Assembly: GCA_017999985.1 (NCBI GenBank)
Contig: JAGNKU010000004.1
Span: forward strand, 124,001-188,000
Length of the DNA: 64,000 nucleotides
Source: Phycisphaerae bacterium
Lineage (GTDB): Bacteria; Planctomycetota; Phycisphaerae; UBA1845; Fen-1342
Direction: 5' to 3'
Positions 38,893 through 48,075 of the stretch are shown here, piece by piece. The notes under the pieces were generated by a model that saw only the letters and a program-made list of their open reading frames with translations, was not told the DNA's origin and searched no databases. The position numbers were made by a program, and so were the translations under genes. Positions within the stretch are counted from its first letter, which is position 1. Each line of letters begins with the position of its first letter.

Positions 38893-41800
38893 CTAATCGC
38901 CGCGGCCGTAGAGGATGTACACCTCACCGGCGTCGGCACGGCTCTCCGGATCGGCCAGCATGGCGCTGATCGCAAAGTCGCGGAAGCCGTCGCCGTCGAG
39001 ATCACCCAGCGCGGTCACGCCGCGGGAAAACGCCGTGAAGCTCTTCCCGGAGCTGGTGGTATAGTCGTAGGACTTAGCTCCGCCGCCGAGCTCGTCGCCC
39101 ACCTTGCGGCCCAGGAACCGCGCACCAGGCAGATCCACCGTCCCGATCGTGTCCGCGACGACGATGTCGCCGGTCAGGTCGGGCGAGCCGTAGATCAGGT
39201 ACGCCACGCCACGCCCGCCATCGGCGCCGGGGGCGGCGATCAACACGTCGGCGTAGCCGTCGCCGTCCACGTCACCGAGGCCGGCCACGTTCGCGCCCAA
39301 CTGCTCGCCGTTCGTGCCGACGAAGCGGATGGCACGCTGTTCCGCCACGATCGCGGGGACCGTCCAGCCGCCCGCCGGGCTTTCCAGGGACTCGTTGCCG
39401 AGAATGATGATGACCTCGCCGTCGCCGGCCGGGCCCGCCTCGGCACCGACAATCACGTCATCGATGCCGTCGCCATTGAAGTCGCCGGCGTCGTCGAACA
39501 CACGGGCCAGCGGCGCGACCACGTTGGAGCCCTTGAGCATGACGCCGGCCAGGCGGCCCGCGTCACCGGGGGCCCGGTGCAGATCTTCGAGCAGCACGTG
39601 ACCCTCAAAGCCGATCGGCCGGCCGTACACGATGTAAATGGCACCCACCGCCTCGCCGGTGACCGGGTCCTCGATGTTCGGCGAGCCGACGCCGAAGTCG
39701 CGCACGCCGTCAGCGTTCAGGTCGCCCAGGGCCCGCACGTAGGACAAGTGGGCCGGCGTGTTCTGCTCGGGCCCGATGATCTCGGGCGTGCGGTCCACGT
39801 TGTACCCGGCCGTGCCGGTGGGATACGGCGAATAGTCAGCGTCATACCACGCGGACACGGTGGCTTCCGCTTCCACGCAATCGTCCTCGATGACGTGCGT
39901 GCTAAACCCGTAGTTCATGCGCCACGAGCCCACCGTCTCGATGATGTACTGATGCGGGGTCGGCAACGTGTAGTCGGAGCGCTCGGTCTGCTCCACGTCG
40001 GGGTTGGGCCAGCGCTGTCCCGGCTCGACCCAGAGCTGGGCCGTGTTCACGCCGTCGGAGCCGCGCTGATCGGCGCGCACCATGTACACAGTACCCGCGC
40101 CGACACGCTCCGCCGTCAACGCCGGTACATCGTCCGGCCGGGCCGTGTGCTCCGGCGCGCTGATGTACAGCCACGTGCCGTCGCAGGCCACGGCGGTGCC
40201 GAAGCGATCGTCCAGGTCCTGCCCGAGCACGCGGGCCCCAATCGAGGTCGGCGGGATAAACATGCCGGCCCGGACGTATGCCAGCGGGACGCCGCCGCCG
40301 TCCAGGTTACCGTAGTATCCGGTCCACGCGGAGATCCCGGAGCCCGCCACGTCCCAGGCCGGGTTTTTCACCAGGCTCGTGCGTGCGATCGAGAGCCACG
40401 TCACCCAGACATTCGTAAGCTTGCAGCCGTCGGGGCAGCCGTCCGTGTCCAGCGGCAACGTGAGGCCGAATGACGTGGGATTGCTCAACGGCGGATCGGC
40501 CGGCGGCACGGTCCACGGCATGTGGAAGCCGCCCGCGCCTTGTGGGGTCCACCAACCGTTCCACGTGTCCCAGACCACGGTGATATCCCGGTACTCGGTC
40601 TCGTTCGGGTTGTCTTCGATTCCGCCGCAATCGCCGCAGCCATCCGTGCAGTCGCAGGGGCAGGCCGGGTTCGTGGGGTCTGCCGGGTCGCAGTACGTCG
40701 GCGGATCACCGCTGTCCGGGCACTCGGTCTCCGGATCATAGATATCCGGGAGGCAGTTCACGCACGGCGTCTCCGGCACGCTTTCGATAATCCGATAGAT
40801 GTAAGCATCCAACCCGACGCGTCCCATCCCCGTGAACAACTGCCCAACCTCATGCAGGTCGAGGACGCGGTCGAACTTGCGCGTGATCATGTCCCGGTTG
40901 CTGAGCACGTCGTTATGACTCGAGACGATGACGATGCCGCCCCGGGTGAACTGCGCCAGGTCGAAATTCCATGCACCCATCGAGACAGCATCCAGCTCGA
41001 ACTCGCCCATGTTGGACAGGTCCGGTTCAAGCAGCGGGTGCTGGAAGGGCCGGGACTGGGTGAGGCTCACGGACTCGACCCGCGGGAAGCTGAACGCGAT
41101 CTCCGCAAGTCCGTCGCCGTCCATATCAGGGATGACCGAGATGTCGGACAGACCTTCGGTCCAGTTGGTGTTTTGCGGCGCGCGAATCCCGCGGAACACC
41201 ACGCCCGGGATGGTCGTGCCCGTCGCGTTCAGGTACTTGGTGCCGCGCAGCCGCGTGCTGCCGCCGTAGATCATATAGGCTTCGCCCCAGCCCTGACCCT
41301 GGAAAGACGCCAGGTTGGGCTTGCCGAAACGCGCCCCGACCAGCAGCTCGTCCTTGCCGTCCCCATCCAGGTCCGGCACGCTCGTCAGCGTGCTGCCGGC
41401 CAGGTCGTTGAAGTTGTGGCCGCGGAGGATCGCGCCTTGCGCGCTGTCGGCCAGGTCATTCAGGTCGAAATCGCCGATCAGCCGATTCGTGATCGACAGC
41501 TTCGCGAACTTGCCGATGTGCGTCAGGTTTGGCGCGTAGAAAGCCGTGGGCGGCTCGACGCCGTCGGATACCACCACGTAGTAATAGTACGTGCCCGCCG
41601 ACACCGCGAGCGTCGGTGCGAAGTCCCGCTGAACGTTCGTGCCCGGGCCAAACGTCGTATCGCTGACCAGGAAGCCGGCGTAGCCGTTGGCCGGATTCGT
41701 GTCATCGTCCAGCAGGATGCGGACCGTGTGGCTGGAGTTGTCGCTCGTGGTGATCGCGATCGGCCACGTCTTGGGGCTGACGAGGAAATCGTCCGTCGGG

Positions 41801-42450
41801 CTCACCCAAGTCGCCGTGGGCGGCACCGCATCCACCGTGATCGTGCCGGGGGCGTAAGCGGTCTTGACTTCGCCGAAGCTCGAGGTCACGCGCAGACCCA
41901 GGACGAAGTGCCCCAGGCCGTTGCTCAGCAGGCCGGCGGTCGCGTTTGTGTCGTACGTGATCGTCCCCGAACCCGTGGTCAGTGTGACGACTTGGGCGGT
42001 GACGGGGGCACCGTCCGCGACCCCATTCTGGTCGCTATCGCGGGCCACCAGGAACTCGGACTTGGTCACCACGCGCTCCCGGTCGGTTAGCCGGTACGCC
42101 ACGTCGACCATGGTGCCGGGACGCAGGGCCTGCCCCGTCAACGGGGCACTGATGCGCAGCGTGAAGGTGCCGGTGTCGCCCCCGTCGCCGCCGCCATCAT
42201 CGCCGCCGTCGTCCCCGCCGTCATCCGGCGTGTTCGCGTCGTTTGAGTCGATGATGACCGGTGGGATGGGCCGATCCTGCCCCCCCTGATTGGTATCGTC
42301 CGGCGGGGTGGTATTCGGCTCGTTGCTGTCCGGGGTGTTGGAGTCGGGGACCTGCTGCTGTGGACAACCGCCCAGCGACATGATACCCATAGCAACCGCG
42401 GCAGCGAGCACCAACGCGACTGGCACGCTGGCAGTGGATCGTGACAACAT
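38893..42450 (-). CDS. giant FG-GAP/integrin-alpha-like repeat lipoprotein
   Basis: A 1185-residue surface lipoprotein. Signal with lipobox SLGGC (about residue 29), then an Asn/Asp/Pro-rich stalk (DSNTPDSNEPNTTPPDDT) with a Gly/Asp run. Beta domains follow (FTLRISAPLTGQALRPGTMV, VPPTATWVSPTDDF). At least six Ca-binding FG-GAP units occur: DLDGDGKDELLVG, DMDGDGLAEIAFS, DLNADGVRDFGVG, DFNGDGIDDVIVG, DVDGDGYADVLIA and DLDGDGFRDFAIS. A Cys-rich insert sits in the middle (CPCDCTDGCGDCGG). FG-GAP units form beta-propellers in adhesins. GGAGG lies 9 nt before the ATG at 42450. Likely a cell-surface binding protein. Confidence 0.87.
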   Translation of the reverse strand: MLSRSTASVPVALVLAAAVAMGIMSLGGCPQQQVPDSNTPDSNEPNTTPPDDTNQGGQDRPIPPVIIDSNDANTPDDGGDDGGDDGGGDGGDTGTFTLRISAPLTGQALRPGTMVDVAYRLTDRERVVTKSEFLVARDSDQNGVADGAPVTAQVVTLTTGSGTITYDTNATAGLLSNGLGHFVLGLRVTSSFGEVKTAYAPGTITVDAVPPTATWVSPTDDFLVSPKTWPIAITTSDNSSHTVRILLDDDTNPANGYAGFLVSDTTFGPGTNVQRDFAPTLAVSAGTYYYYVVVSDGVEPPTAFYAPNLTHIGKFAKLSITNRLIGDFDLNDLADSAQGAILRGHNFNDLAGSTLTSVPDLDGDGKDELLVGARFGKPNLASFQGQGWGEAYMIYGGSTRLRGTKYLNATGTTIPGVVFRGIRAPQNTNWTEGLSDISVIPDMDGDGLAEIAFSFPRVESVSLTQSRPFQHPLLEPDLSNMGEFELDAVSMGAWNFDLAQFTRGGIVIVSSHNDVLSNRDMITRKFDRVLDLHEVGQLFTGMGRVGLDAYIYRIIESVPETPCVNCLPDIYDPETECPDSGDPPTYCDPADPTNPACPCDCTDGCGDCGGIEDNPNETEYRDITVVWDTWNGWWTPQGAGGFHMPWTVPPADPPLSNPTSFGLTLPLDTDGCPDGCKLTNVWVTWLSIARTSLVKNPAWDVAGSGISAWTGYYGNLDGGGVPLAYVRAGMFIPPTSIGARVLGQDLDDRFGTAVACDGTWLYISAPEHTARPDDVPALTAERVGAGTVYMVRADQRGSDGVNTAQLWVEPGQRWPNPDVEQTERSDYTLPTPHQYIIETVGSWRMNYGFSTHVIEDDCVEAEATVSAWYDADYSPYPTGTAGYNVDRTPEIIGPEQNTPAHLSYVRALGDLNADGVRDFGVGSPNIEDPVTGEAVGAIYIVYGRPIGFEGHVLLEDLHRAPGDAGRLAGVMLKGSNVVAPLARVFDDAGDFNGDGIDDVIVGAEAGPAGDGEVIIILGNESLESPAGGWTVPAIVAEQRAIRFVGTNGEQLGANVAGLGDVDGDGYADVLIAAPGADGGRGVAYLIYGSPDLTGDIVVADTIGTVDLPGARFLGRKVGDELGGGAKSYDYTTSSGKSFTAFSRGVTALGDLDGDGFRDFAISAMLADPESRADAGEVYILYGRGD

Positions 42451-42540
42451 GAACCGGTACCTCCGCAGTACGGGGAACGTATGTAACCGGGATGCGACCG
42501 CGCGGCGGGAAACCCCGCGTGGATACGCAGTCACTCATTA

Positions 42541-42569
42541 AAGCTATCGACTCACAAGTGCCCAGTCAA
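42541..42569 (-). promoter_or_regulatory. promoter candidate for the FG-GAP lipoprotein gene
   Basis: On the minus strand TTGACT (42564-42569) and TAGCTT (42541-42546) are separated by 17 nt, about 95 nt upstream of the ATG at 42450. The -35 is good, the -10 only partial. Confidence 0.35.
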
Positions 42570-42733
42570 CGATAACAGGCTGCCGCAAATTGGCGCGGCT
42601 CGCCTGGCCGGTGCCCGCGTTAGGTCTGTCATGACTGAGAGTTACGACACGCGACGTCGCGCCCATCGTCCGGAGAACGGCTCCGTCCGATACGGCTCGC
42701 GGCAACGTCCGAGAACCGCCCAGGAAACCAACC

Positions 42734-44023
42734 ATGAGTACGATTCGTCCCCTTCCCGGAGTACGCTACGCGACAACCCGGTCGCGCGATATCTCCGCCC
42801 TGCTTTCGCCGCCGTACGACATTATAGATGACCGCGGCAAGGCCGAGCTGCAGGCGCGCCACCCGCGAAACTTCGTGACCGTCGATCTGCCGCACATGCC
42901 GCCCAAGTCCGCCGGCCCGGCCCACGTCTACGCCGCCTGCAAGACCACGCTCGACCAGTGGCTCGCCGACGGGACACTTGTGCGTGACGCTGTTCCTGCC
43001 CTGTACGTCTACCACCAGCTCTACCGCCACGCCGGAACCGCGTACGTTCGCAAGATGTTCTTCGCCCGCCTCCGCCTCGAACCCTTCGGCGAAGGCAGCA
43101 TCTTCCCGCATGAGCGGACATTTGGTGGCCCCAAGGAGGACCGCCTGGCCCTGACCAAGGCCACCCAGGCCAACCTCAGCCCCATCTTCGGCCTCTACGA
43201 GGACGCCCGGAACGAGATCGCCGGCCGGCTGGAACAGCAACTCAGCCGCGAGCCTCTCGCCATCGGCACCGCCGAGGGCGTCGAAAACCGCCTCTGGGCC
43301 GTCACCGACGCCGCCACCATCGCCGACGTCACCCGCCTCATCGCCCCCAAACCGACCTACATCGCCGACGGCCACCACCGCTGCGGCACCGGCATGCTCT
43401 ATCGCGACTGGCTGATCAGCGAGCGCGGGCCCCTGCCGCCGGAACACCCCGCTAACTACGTGCTCTGCGTGTTCTGTGCCATGGAAGACCCCGGCCTGCT
43501 CATCCTGCCGACCCACCGCATTCTGCCCGGCGTGAAGGTCACGCCTGAGACCTTCGCCGGCGACAAGCAGGTAGAGGTTAAGCCGCTGAAAGCCGCCGGC
43601 CCCAGCGCCGCGATTGCGGCGCTGCGCGACTTCGGCCCGCAGGCTGTCGCCCTCTACTGCGCCGCCACGCAGACCTACAGCGTCGTGCGGCCCATGCGCC
43701 CGGACATCCTGGACACTTTGGAACCCGAGCGCACGCCCGCCTGGCGCCGCCTCGGTCTGGCGTTCCTCCACGCGTACCTGCTCGACCGCGTCGTGACACC
43801 GAAGCTCTGCGGCGGAACGGCCAGCGAGATCCGCTACATCAAGGCCGACGATGATGCCATCACCGTCACGAACCAGACCGGCGGCACCGGCTTCCTGATG
43901 CAGCCGACGACCATGGAAGAACTCCGCGCGGTCTGCAAGGCCGGCGACCTGATGCCGCAGAAGAGCACGTACTTCTATCCGAAGCTCGCCAGCGGCCTCG
44001 TGATCAACCCGCTGACGGAGTAA
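42734..44023 (+). CDS. DUF1015-family protein (SerK-like)
   Basis: A 429-residue cytosolic protein of the DUF1015 family, to which archaeal ADP-dependent serine kinase SerK belongs. Visible family segments are LLSPPYDIIDDRGKAELQAR, FPHERTFGGPKEDRLALTK, NLSPIFGLYED, PTYIADGHHRCGTGMLYRDW and GGTGFLMQPTTMEEL, with FYPKLASGLVINPL at the end. Phosphotransfer on serine is possible by relation only. It is divergent from the FG-GAP gene. Confidence 0.9.
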   Translation: MSTIRPLPGVRYATTRSRDISALLSPPYDIIDDRGKAELQARHPRNFVTVDLPHMPPKSAGPAHVYAACKTTLDQWLADGTLVRDAVPALYVYHQLYRHAGTAYVRKMFFARLRLEPFGEGSIFPHERTFGGPKEDRLALTKATQANLSPIFGLYEDARNEIAGRLEQQLSREPLAIGTAEGVENRLWAVTDAATIADVTRLIAPKPTYIADGHHRCGTGMLYRDWLISERGPLPPEHPANYVLCVFCAMEDPGLLILPTHRILPGVKVTPETFAGDKQVEVKPLKAAGPSAAIAALRDFGPQAVALYCAATQTYSVVRPMRPDILDTLEPERTPAWRRLGLAFLHAYLLDRVVTPKLCGGTASEIRYIKADDDAITVTNQTGGTGFLMQPTTMEELRAVCKAGDLMPQKSTYFYPKLASGLVINPLTE

Positions 44024-44046
44024 CTGCGCCGCGAACGGTCCGGGCT

Positions 44047-44107
44047 CGGGTGGTATGGGCATCTTGCCCGTCCGACTGTGAAACGGGCGGGACGCCCGCA
44101 CCACCCG
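44047..44107. repeat. REP-like palindromic intergenic element
   Basis: A 61-bp three-stem palindrome. The outer stem is CGGGTGGT (44047-44054) with ACCACCCG (44100-44107). One inner hairpin is GGGCA/TGCCC (44057-44069) and a second is CGGGCG/CGCCCG (44084-44098). It lies between two plus-strand genes. Its look, with a GGGC...GCCC half and a GGGCGGGACGCCC half, resembles dispersed intergenic palindromes of other genomes. Other copies should exist outside the window. Confidence 0.65.
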
Positions 44108-44137
44108 GATCGAATAGAATCGCACCGGAGGCACCGC

Positions 44138-44701
44138 ATGCCGCGCATCACTCGCGTCTACACTCGTACCGGCGACGACGGCACCACCGCCCTCGGCTCC
44201 GGCCAGCGCGTCCCCAAGAGCGCCCGCCGCATCGCGGCCTACGGCACCGTCGATGAGCTGAACGCCCAGCTCGGCGTCGTCCTCGCCAGCGGTGTGGCCG
44301 CCGAGCTCGTCGCGCCGCTCCGGCGAATTCAAAACGACCTCTTCCACGCCGGCGCGGAGCTGTGCATCCCCGAGGCGGAGCGCGCCGCGCACCCGGGTCC
44401 GCGGATCGAGGCGCGCCATGTCGCGGCGCTGGAAGAGCTCATGGACCAGCTCGGCGCGCAGCTTCCAGCGCTGCAGAACTTCGTCCTGCCCGGCGGTGCG
44501 GCGGCCGCGGCTCACCTGCACGTCGCGCGCACCGTCTGCCGCCGCGCCGAGCGCGAGGTTGTCGCGCTCGCCGCGGAAGAGCCGATCGGCCCGCACGTGC
44601 TCGTCTACCTGAACCGGCTCTCCGACGCGCTCTTCGTGCTGGGCCGCTATCAGAACAAGCTCGCCGGCGTCCCCGAGCCCATCTGGGACAGCCACGCGTA
44701 G
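44138..44701 (+). CDS. cob(I)yrinic acid a,c-diamide adenosyltransferase (PduO type)
   Basis: Transfers the adenosyl group of ATP to cob(I)alamin to make coenzyme B12. The 187-residue PduO-type enzyme has the N-terminal ATP site [20 protein letters not shown] and [16 protein letters not shown]. The trimer helices follow ([38 protein letters not shown]) with [10 protein letters not shown] and [20 protein letters not shown] sits 6 nt before ATG 44138. B12-dependent genes are not seen nearby. The next gene begins 10 nt after its stop. Confidence 0.94.
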   Translation: MPRITRVYTRTGDDGTTALGSGQRVPKSARRIAAYGTVDELNAQLGVVLASGVAAELVAPLRRIQNDLFHAGAELCIPEAERAAHPGPRIEARHVAALEELMDQLGAQLPALQNFVLPGGAAAAAHLHVARTVCRRAEREVVALAAEEPIGPHVLVYLNRLSDALFVLGRYQNKLAGVPEPIWDSHA

Positions 44702-44711
44702 GGAGGTGCAA

Positions 44712-45881
44712 GTGGGCTTCAACTACGTGATCCTCGGTGCCGGGCGGCAAGGCGTCGCGCTGGCGTATGACCTCGCCCGCCGTGGCGACGCCGCCCGCAT
44801 CACGCTCGCCGATCTCGACCATCGCACGGGACAGAGCGCCGTCTCGCGACTGGCTGCCTTGCTGCCGGACTCGTCCTGCCGCATTACGGCCGCCGCGTGC
44901 GATGTGTCGCAGCCGGCCGAAGTCGCCCCCGTGCTCAGCGGCGCCGACGTCGTGCTCTCCGCCGTGCCGTATCGCTTCAATCTCGCGCTCACCGACGTCG
45001 CGCTCGCCGCCGGCGCATCGTTCTGCGACCTCGGCGGCAACACGGCCGTCGTGAAGCAGCAGCTCGCGCGGCACAAGCGCGCCGCCGCCGCCGGCGTCAG
45101 CATCGTGCCCGACTGCGGCCTCGCGCCCGGCCTCGGCAACCTGCTCGCCGCCCACGGTATGGCCCTGCTTGACGAGCCGGAGCACGCCCACATCCGTTGC
45201 GGCGGCCTGCCGCAGACGCCGGTCGGCCCGCTCGGCTACAAGCTCGTGTTCAATTTCGACGGACTGATCAATGAATACAGCGGCTGTGGCGAGTTTCTGC
45301 GCGACGGCCAGCGCGTCGAAGTGCCGGCGCTGACGGAGCTGGAGGAGATCGAGTTTCCGCCGCCGCTGGGCAAGTGCGAGGCGGCGGTAACGTCCGGCGG
45401 AACGAGCGTATGCGCGGAGACATTCGCCGGGCGGCTGAAGACGTTCGACTACAAGACCGTGCGGTACCCGGGGCATTTCGCGATCATCCGGGCGCTGTTC
45501 GCGCTGGGGTGCCTGGAGGACGAGGTCACGTTGCCGGATGGCAGCCGGGCGCGCCCGCGGGCGCTCTTGCGGCATTTGATGGAGCAGCGGCTCACGTATC
45601 CCGACGTGCGCGACCTGGTCGTGCTGCGCTGCACGGTGAGCGGTCGCCACCAGGGCCGGCCCTGCACGCGGCAATACGACCTGCTCGACCGGCAGGACGA
45701 GCGCACCGGCTTCACGGCGATGGAGCGCACCACGGCGTTTCCGGCGGCGCTGGTCGCATACATGCAAGCCCGGAAGCTGGTCGAGCCCGGCGCGCGGCCA
45801 TTAGAGGTCGCAATTCCGGTGCGGCAGTACTTCGACGAACTGGCCGCGCACGAGATCGACGTTCGCGTCCACGTGGGCTGA
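44712..45881 (+). CDS. saccharopine-dehydrogenase-family oxidoreductase
   Basis: A 389-residue NAD(P)-dependent enzyme. The N-terminal Rossmann fold begins FNYVILGAGRQGVALAYDLA with the GxGxxG loop, then LADLDHRTG, ADVVLSAVPYRFNLALTDVA and SFCDLGGNTAVV. The saccharopine dehydrogenase C-terminal domain has VPDCGLAPGLGNLLA, then TSGGTSVCAETFAGRLKTFD and VRYPGHFAIIRAL. Similar proteins act in lysine metabolism or carboxynorspermidine synthesis; the exact reaction is open. GTG 44712 has GGAGG 5 nt ahead. Confidence 0.88.
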   Translation: MGFNYVILGAGRQGVALAYDLARRGDAARITLADLDHRTGQSAVSRLAALLPDSSCRITAAACDVSQPAEVAPVLSGADVVLSAVPYRFNLALTDVALAAGASFCDLGGNTAVVKQQLARHKRAAAAGVSIVPDCGLAPGLGNLLAAHGMALLDEPEHAHIRCGGLPQTPVGPLGYKLVFNFDGLINEYSGCGEFLRDGQRVEVPALTELEEIEFPPPLGKCEAAVTSGGTSVCAETFAGRLKTFDYKTVRYPGHFAIIRALFALGCLEDEVTLPDGSRARPRALLRHLMEQRLTYPDVRDLVVLRCTVSGRHQGRPCTRQYDLLDRQDERTGFTAMERTTAFPAALVAYMQARKLVEPGARPLEVAIPVRQYFDELAAHEIDVRVHVG

Positions 45882-45895
45882 GGGGGGAGTTCTAA

Positions 45896-45972
45896 GTCGT
45901 CAGTTGTCAGTTCTCAGTCGTCAGTCATCAGTACTCAGTTCTCAGTCGTCGGTTGTCAGTTCTCAGTCGTCG
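45896..45972. repeat. heptamer tandem array, GTNNTCA, 11 copies
   Basis: Eleven contiguous 7-bp units (GTCGTCA, GTTGTCA, GTTCTCA, GTCGTCA, GTCATCA, GTACTCA, GTTCTCA, GTCGTCG, GTTGTCA, GTTCTCA, GTCGTCG) in the gap between convergent genes. Positions 1-2 and 5-6 of each unit are almost fixed. This resembles the STRR heptamer arrays known from cyanobacteria. Confidence 0.92.
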
Positions 45973-46237
45973 GCCTTCAGCCGGGGGCCGGCGCGCCAGC
46001 CTCCGCTCCGCGCCCGCAGCGCAATCCGAGCCCGCCGCGCAAGCAAGGGCCTGCTGAAGCGCGCGCAAGGGCCCATTGAGCGCGAGCGCAGGCTCTCATC
46101 AGAACCCGGAGCGGTAGCGACGGGCTCCAATTGGCGCCGTCGCTGGCGCTGCGGGGTGCGCCAGCGCGCTGCATCCACGGCCTGGCTGCGCCAGACCGTG
46201 CCACGCGCCGACCTCTGGCTGAAAGCTGAAGGCTTCT
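45973..46237. other. intergenic remainder with hairpin and GCTGAAA heptamers
   Basis: Between convergent genes. It holds a perfect 9-bp hairpin (CGCTGGCGC at 46141-46149 with GCGCCAGCG at 46158-46166) and two GCTGAAA-type heptamers (46218-46231) bordered like the array at 29095. No believable gene was seen. The hairpin may serve as a terminator for the minus- or plus-strand neighbour. Confidence 0.5.
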
Positions 46238-47068
46238 CTACCGTCCCCGCCGCACCGGCTCGAACGCCTGCACGCCACCCTGAGGCACGATGAAGATCTC
46301 CACCCGTCGATTCTTCGCTGCGTCGTCGCCCAGCGGGCGCTTGTCCGCGTACCCCATCACGCCCAGCCGCGCCGCCGGCACACCGCCCTTTGCCAGCACG
46401 TCCTTCACCGCGATCGCGCGGTGCACTGACAAGTGCCAGTTCGTCGGGTGCTTCTCCAGCGTCTCGGCCTTCGTGATCGGAGCGGCGTCCGTGTGGCCGA
46501 CCACGATCATCTCGTACTCTGCGAGTTCCCCCGCCGCCAGCACCTGCGCCAGCTCGTGCAGGGCGGCCTGCGCGTCGGCCCGCACCGCGTCGCTGCCAGA
46601 TTCGAACAGCCGGTCGTTCGCGAAGCTGATCGCGCCGCGGCCGCGCTCGTACCAGACGCGATCGCCGTACTTGCCGGCCAACGCCTGCAGGGCCGCATCG
46701 GTGTTCGCCGGCAACGGCGACGCCGGCAGCTCCGGCCGCTTCAGGGAGCCCGACTTCGTCTGCTCGATGATGGCCTGCAACTCCTGGTTGTGCTGCGCCA
46801 CCTTGGCCGCGTGGTCGTTCACCGCGGCGATCTGCGCGCGCGCGGTGCGTGCTTCTTCCTCGGCCCTGTTGGCCCGCTGCTGCAGACTCGTGACCTGCGC
46901 GCGCTCGCTGGCGAGTTGCTGGCGCAGGCTGTCGCGCTCCTGCTCGCACGTGCGCTGCGCGTCCGCGCCGGGCTGCGCGCCAGCCGTGGGGCTGGGACTG
47001 GAGCTGGGGCTCGTGCATCCGCAGATGCCAGTTACAAAAAGAGCAGCCGCGACGATCGTCCGGTACAT
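46238..47068 (-). CDS. OmpA-family peptidoglycan-binding lipoprotein
   Basis: A 276-residue lipoprotein. Signal ends near TGICGCTSPSS, followed by a Ser/Pro linker, a periplasmic coiled coil (about 45-105: RDSLRQQLASERAQVTSLQQ) and a spacer. A C-terminal OmpA-like domain follows (GAISFANDRLFESGSDAVRA, MIVVGHTDAAPITKAET, HLSVHRAIAVKDVLAKGG, LGVMGYADKRPLGDDAAKNR, RVEIFIVP). Such domains bind peptidoglycan. GGGAGG is 5 nt before ATG 47068. The longer frame from 47092 would bury the signal. Likely tethers the envelope to the wall. Confidence 0.9.
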   Translation of the reverse strand: MYRTIVAAALFVTGICGCTSPSSSPSPTAGAQPGADAQRTCEQERDSLRQQLASERAQVTSLQQRANRAEEEARTARAQIAAVNDHAAKVAQHNQELQAIIEQTKSGSLKRPELPASPLPANTDAALQALAGKYGDRVWYERGRGAISFANDRLFESGSDAVRADAQAALHELAQVLAAGELAEYEMIVVGHTDAAPITKAETLEKHPTNWHLSVHRAIAVKDVLAKGGVPAARLGVMGYADKRPLGDDAAKNRRVEIFIVPQGGVQAFEPVRRGR

Positions 47069-47122
47069 GTCTACCTCCCTGTCATGGTCCACCCCGCGCC
47101 ACCGGGCGGACGTCGTGTCCGG

Positions 47123-48049
47123 CTAGCGCCGGCGCGGGACGAAAGCCTTGCCGAGGAACCAGCCGACCACGAGTGCGATCACGGGCACCAGCACCGCCCC
47201 GCCGAGGAAGAAGTAAAAGGTCTTGCCATCGCCGAGGAACTTGCCGTAGTCAGGCAGGTAGCCCTGTACGACGCCCGCCACAACGGTCGCCGCCAGCGCC
47301 ATCAGCACAAGCGCGCCGACCAGCAGGCCGGAGAACATCCCTTCGGTCGTGTCGCCCACGACGGCCGGCAGCGGCAGCGGCACTTCCGCGGGGGCCGCCT
47401 CCTCCAGCGGGGCTTCTTCCACCGCGGCGGGTTCGACGGCCGCCGGCGCGGCCTCCTGCACCGGTGCAGCTTCCTGCTTGGGCTCCGCCGCGGCCTCTTC
47501 CTCCCCGGGATAGATTTCGTCCAGCAGGTCGGCGCCCAGAGCCGTGTCGTCGGCCTCGCGCGCCAGGTCCAACAACCCGGACCCGCTGCCCGCGCCTTCG
47601 AGCGACACCTGGTCGTCCGTGGCGCCAGTGGTGATCTGCGTCTTCGCCATGGGGTCGGCGTCGACCTCGATTTCGTCCTCGTCAAATACGCCGATGCCCT
47701 TGGCGGTGATGACCGTGTCCTCTTTCTTCTCTTCCTCCTCGGGCAGCGGTTCGAGCCCGATGATGCTCGTACCCCCCGAGGAATCCGCCAGACTGGCCAG
47801 TTCATCGCGTCCGGCCGGGGGCTCCGGCGACGTTTCGCCGGCAGGTTCGAGCAGGATCTCGCCGGTGTCCGATGCTTCCGACGCGCTGCTGGTGACGAGT
47901 TTCTCGATGTCGTCCGCCTTGAAGAAGACCTTGCCCGCGTCGCGGAACTCGCGCAGGACGCCGCCGCGCACGAGGGCTTTCACCTCGTCGGCGGTCTTGC
48001 CGAGCTTCGCACAGACTTCTTCCAACGAGTAAAACGGCTTGCTGGCCAT
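47123..48049 (-). CDS. membrane protein with N-terminal MerR/excisionase-like HTH
   Basis: A 308-residue protein. Residues 1-52 form a MerR-like winged HTH (FYSLEEVCAKLGKTADEVKA, LVRGGVLREFRDAGKVFFKA, DDIEKL). A long acidic, Ala/Pro/Glu-rich disordered linker (about 55-230) follows, then two membrane helices at the C-terminus (FSGLLVGALVLMALAATVVA, FYFFLGGAVLVPVIALVVGW) and a basic end (FVPRRR). The same layout of HTH, acidic linker and two C-terminal helices occurs in planctomycete proteins of unknown role. It may bind DNA or a protein at the membrane. It lies in a minus-strand run with the OmpA-like gene. Confidence 0.78.
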   Translation of the reverse strand: MASKPFYSLEEVCAKLGKTADEVKALVRGGVLREFRDAGKVFFKADDIEKLVTSSASEASDTGEILLEPAGETSPEPPAGRDELASLADSSGGTSIIGLEPLPEEEEKKEDTVITAKGIGVFDEDEIEVDADPMAKTQITTGATDDQVSLEGAGSGSGLLDLAREADDTALGADLLDEIYPGEEEAAAEPKQEAAPVQEAAPAAVEPAAVEEAPLEEAAPAEVPLPLPAVVGDTTEGMFSGLLVGALVLMALAATVVAGVVQGYLPDYGKFLGDGKTFYFFLGGAVLVPVIALVVGWFLGKAFVPRRR

Positions 48050-48075
48050 GCGGTACTCCTGTCGCCTGCGAGGGC

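Noticed and set aside
40522-42090. Long plus-strand open frame (over 500 codons) inside the FG-GAP gene
   Set aside because: Arg/Val/Ala/His-rich product antisense to clear FG-GAP motifs; a GC-driven shadow.
44047-44107. Three-stem palindrome as a tRNA or riboswitch
   Set aside because: No anticodon or T-loop consensus and no conserved riboswitch core; a REP-like repeat fits better.
45896-45972. Heptamer array as a possible CRISPR array or phage attachment site
   Set aside because: Units are 7 bp with no spacers, no integrase or cas gene is near.
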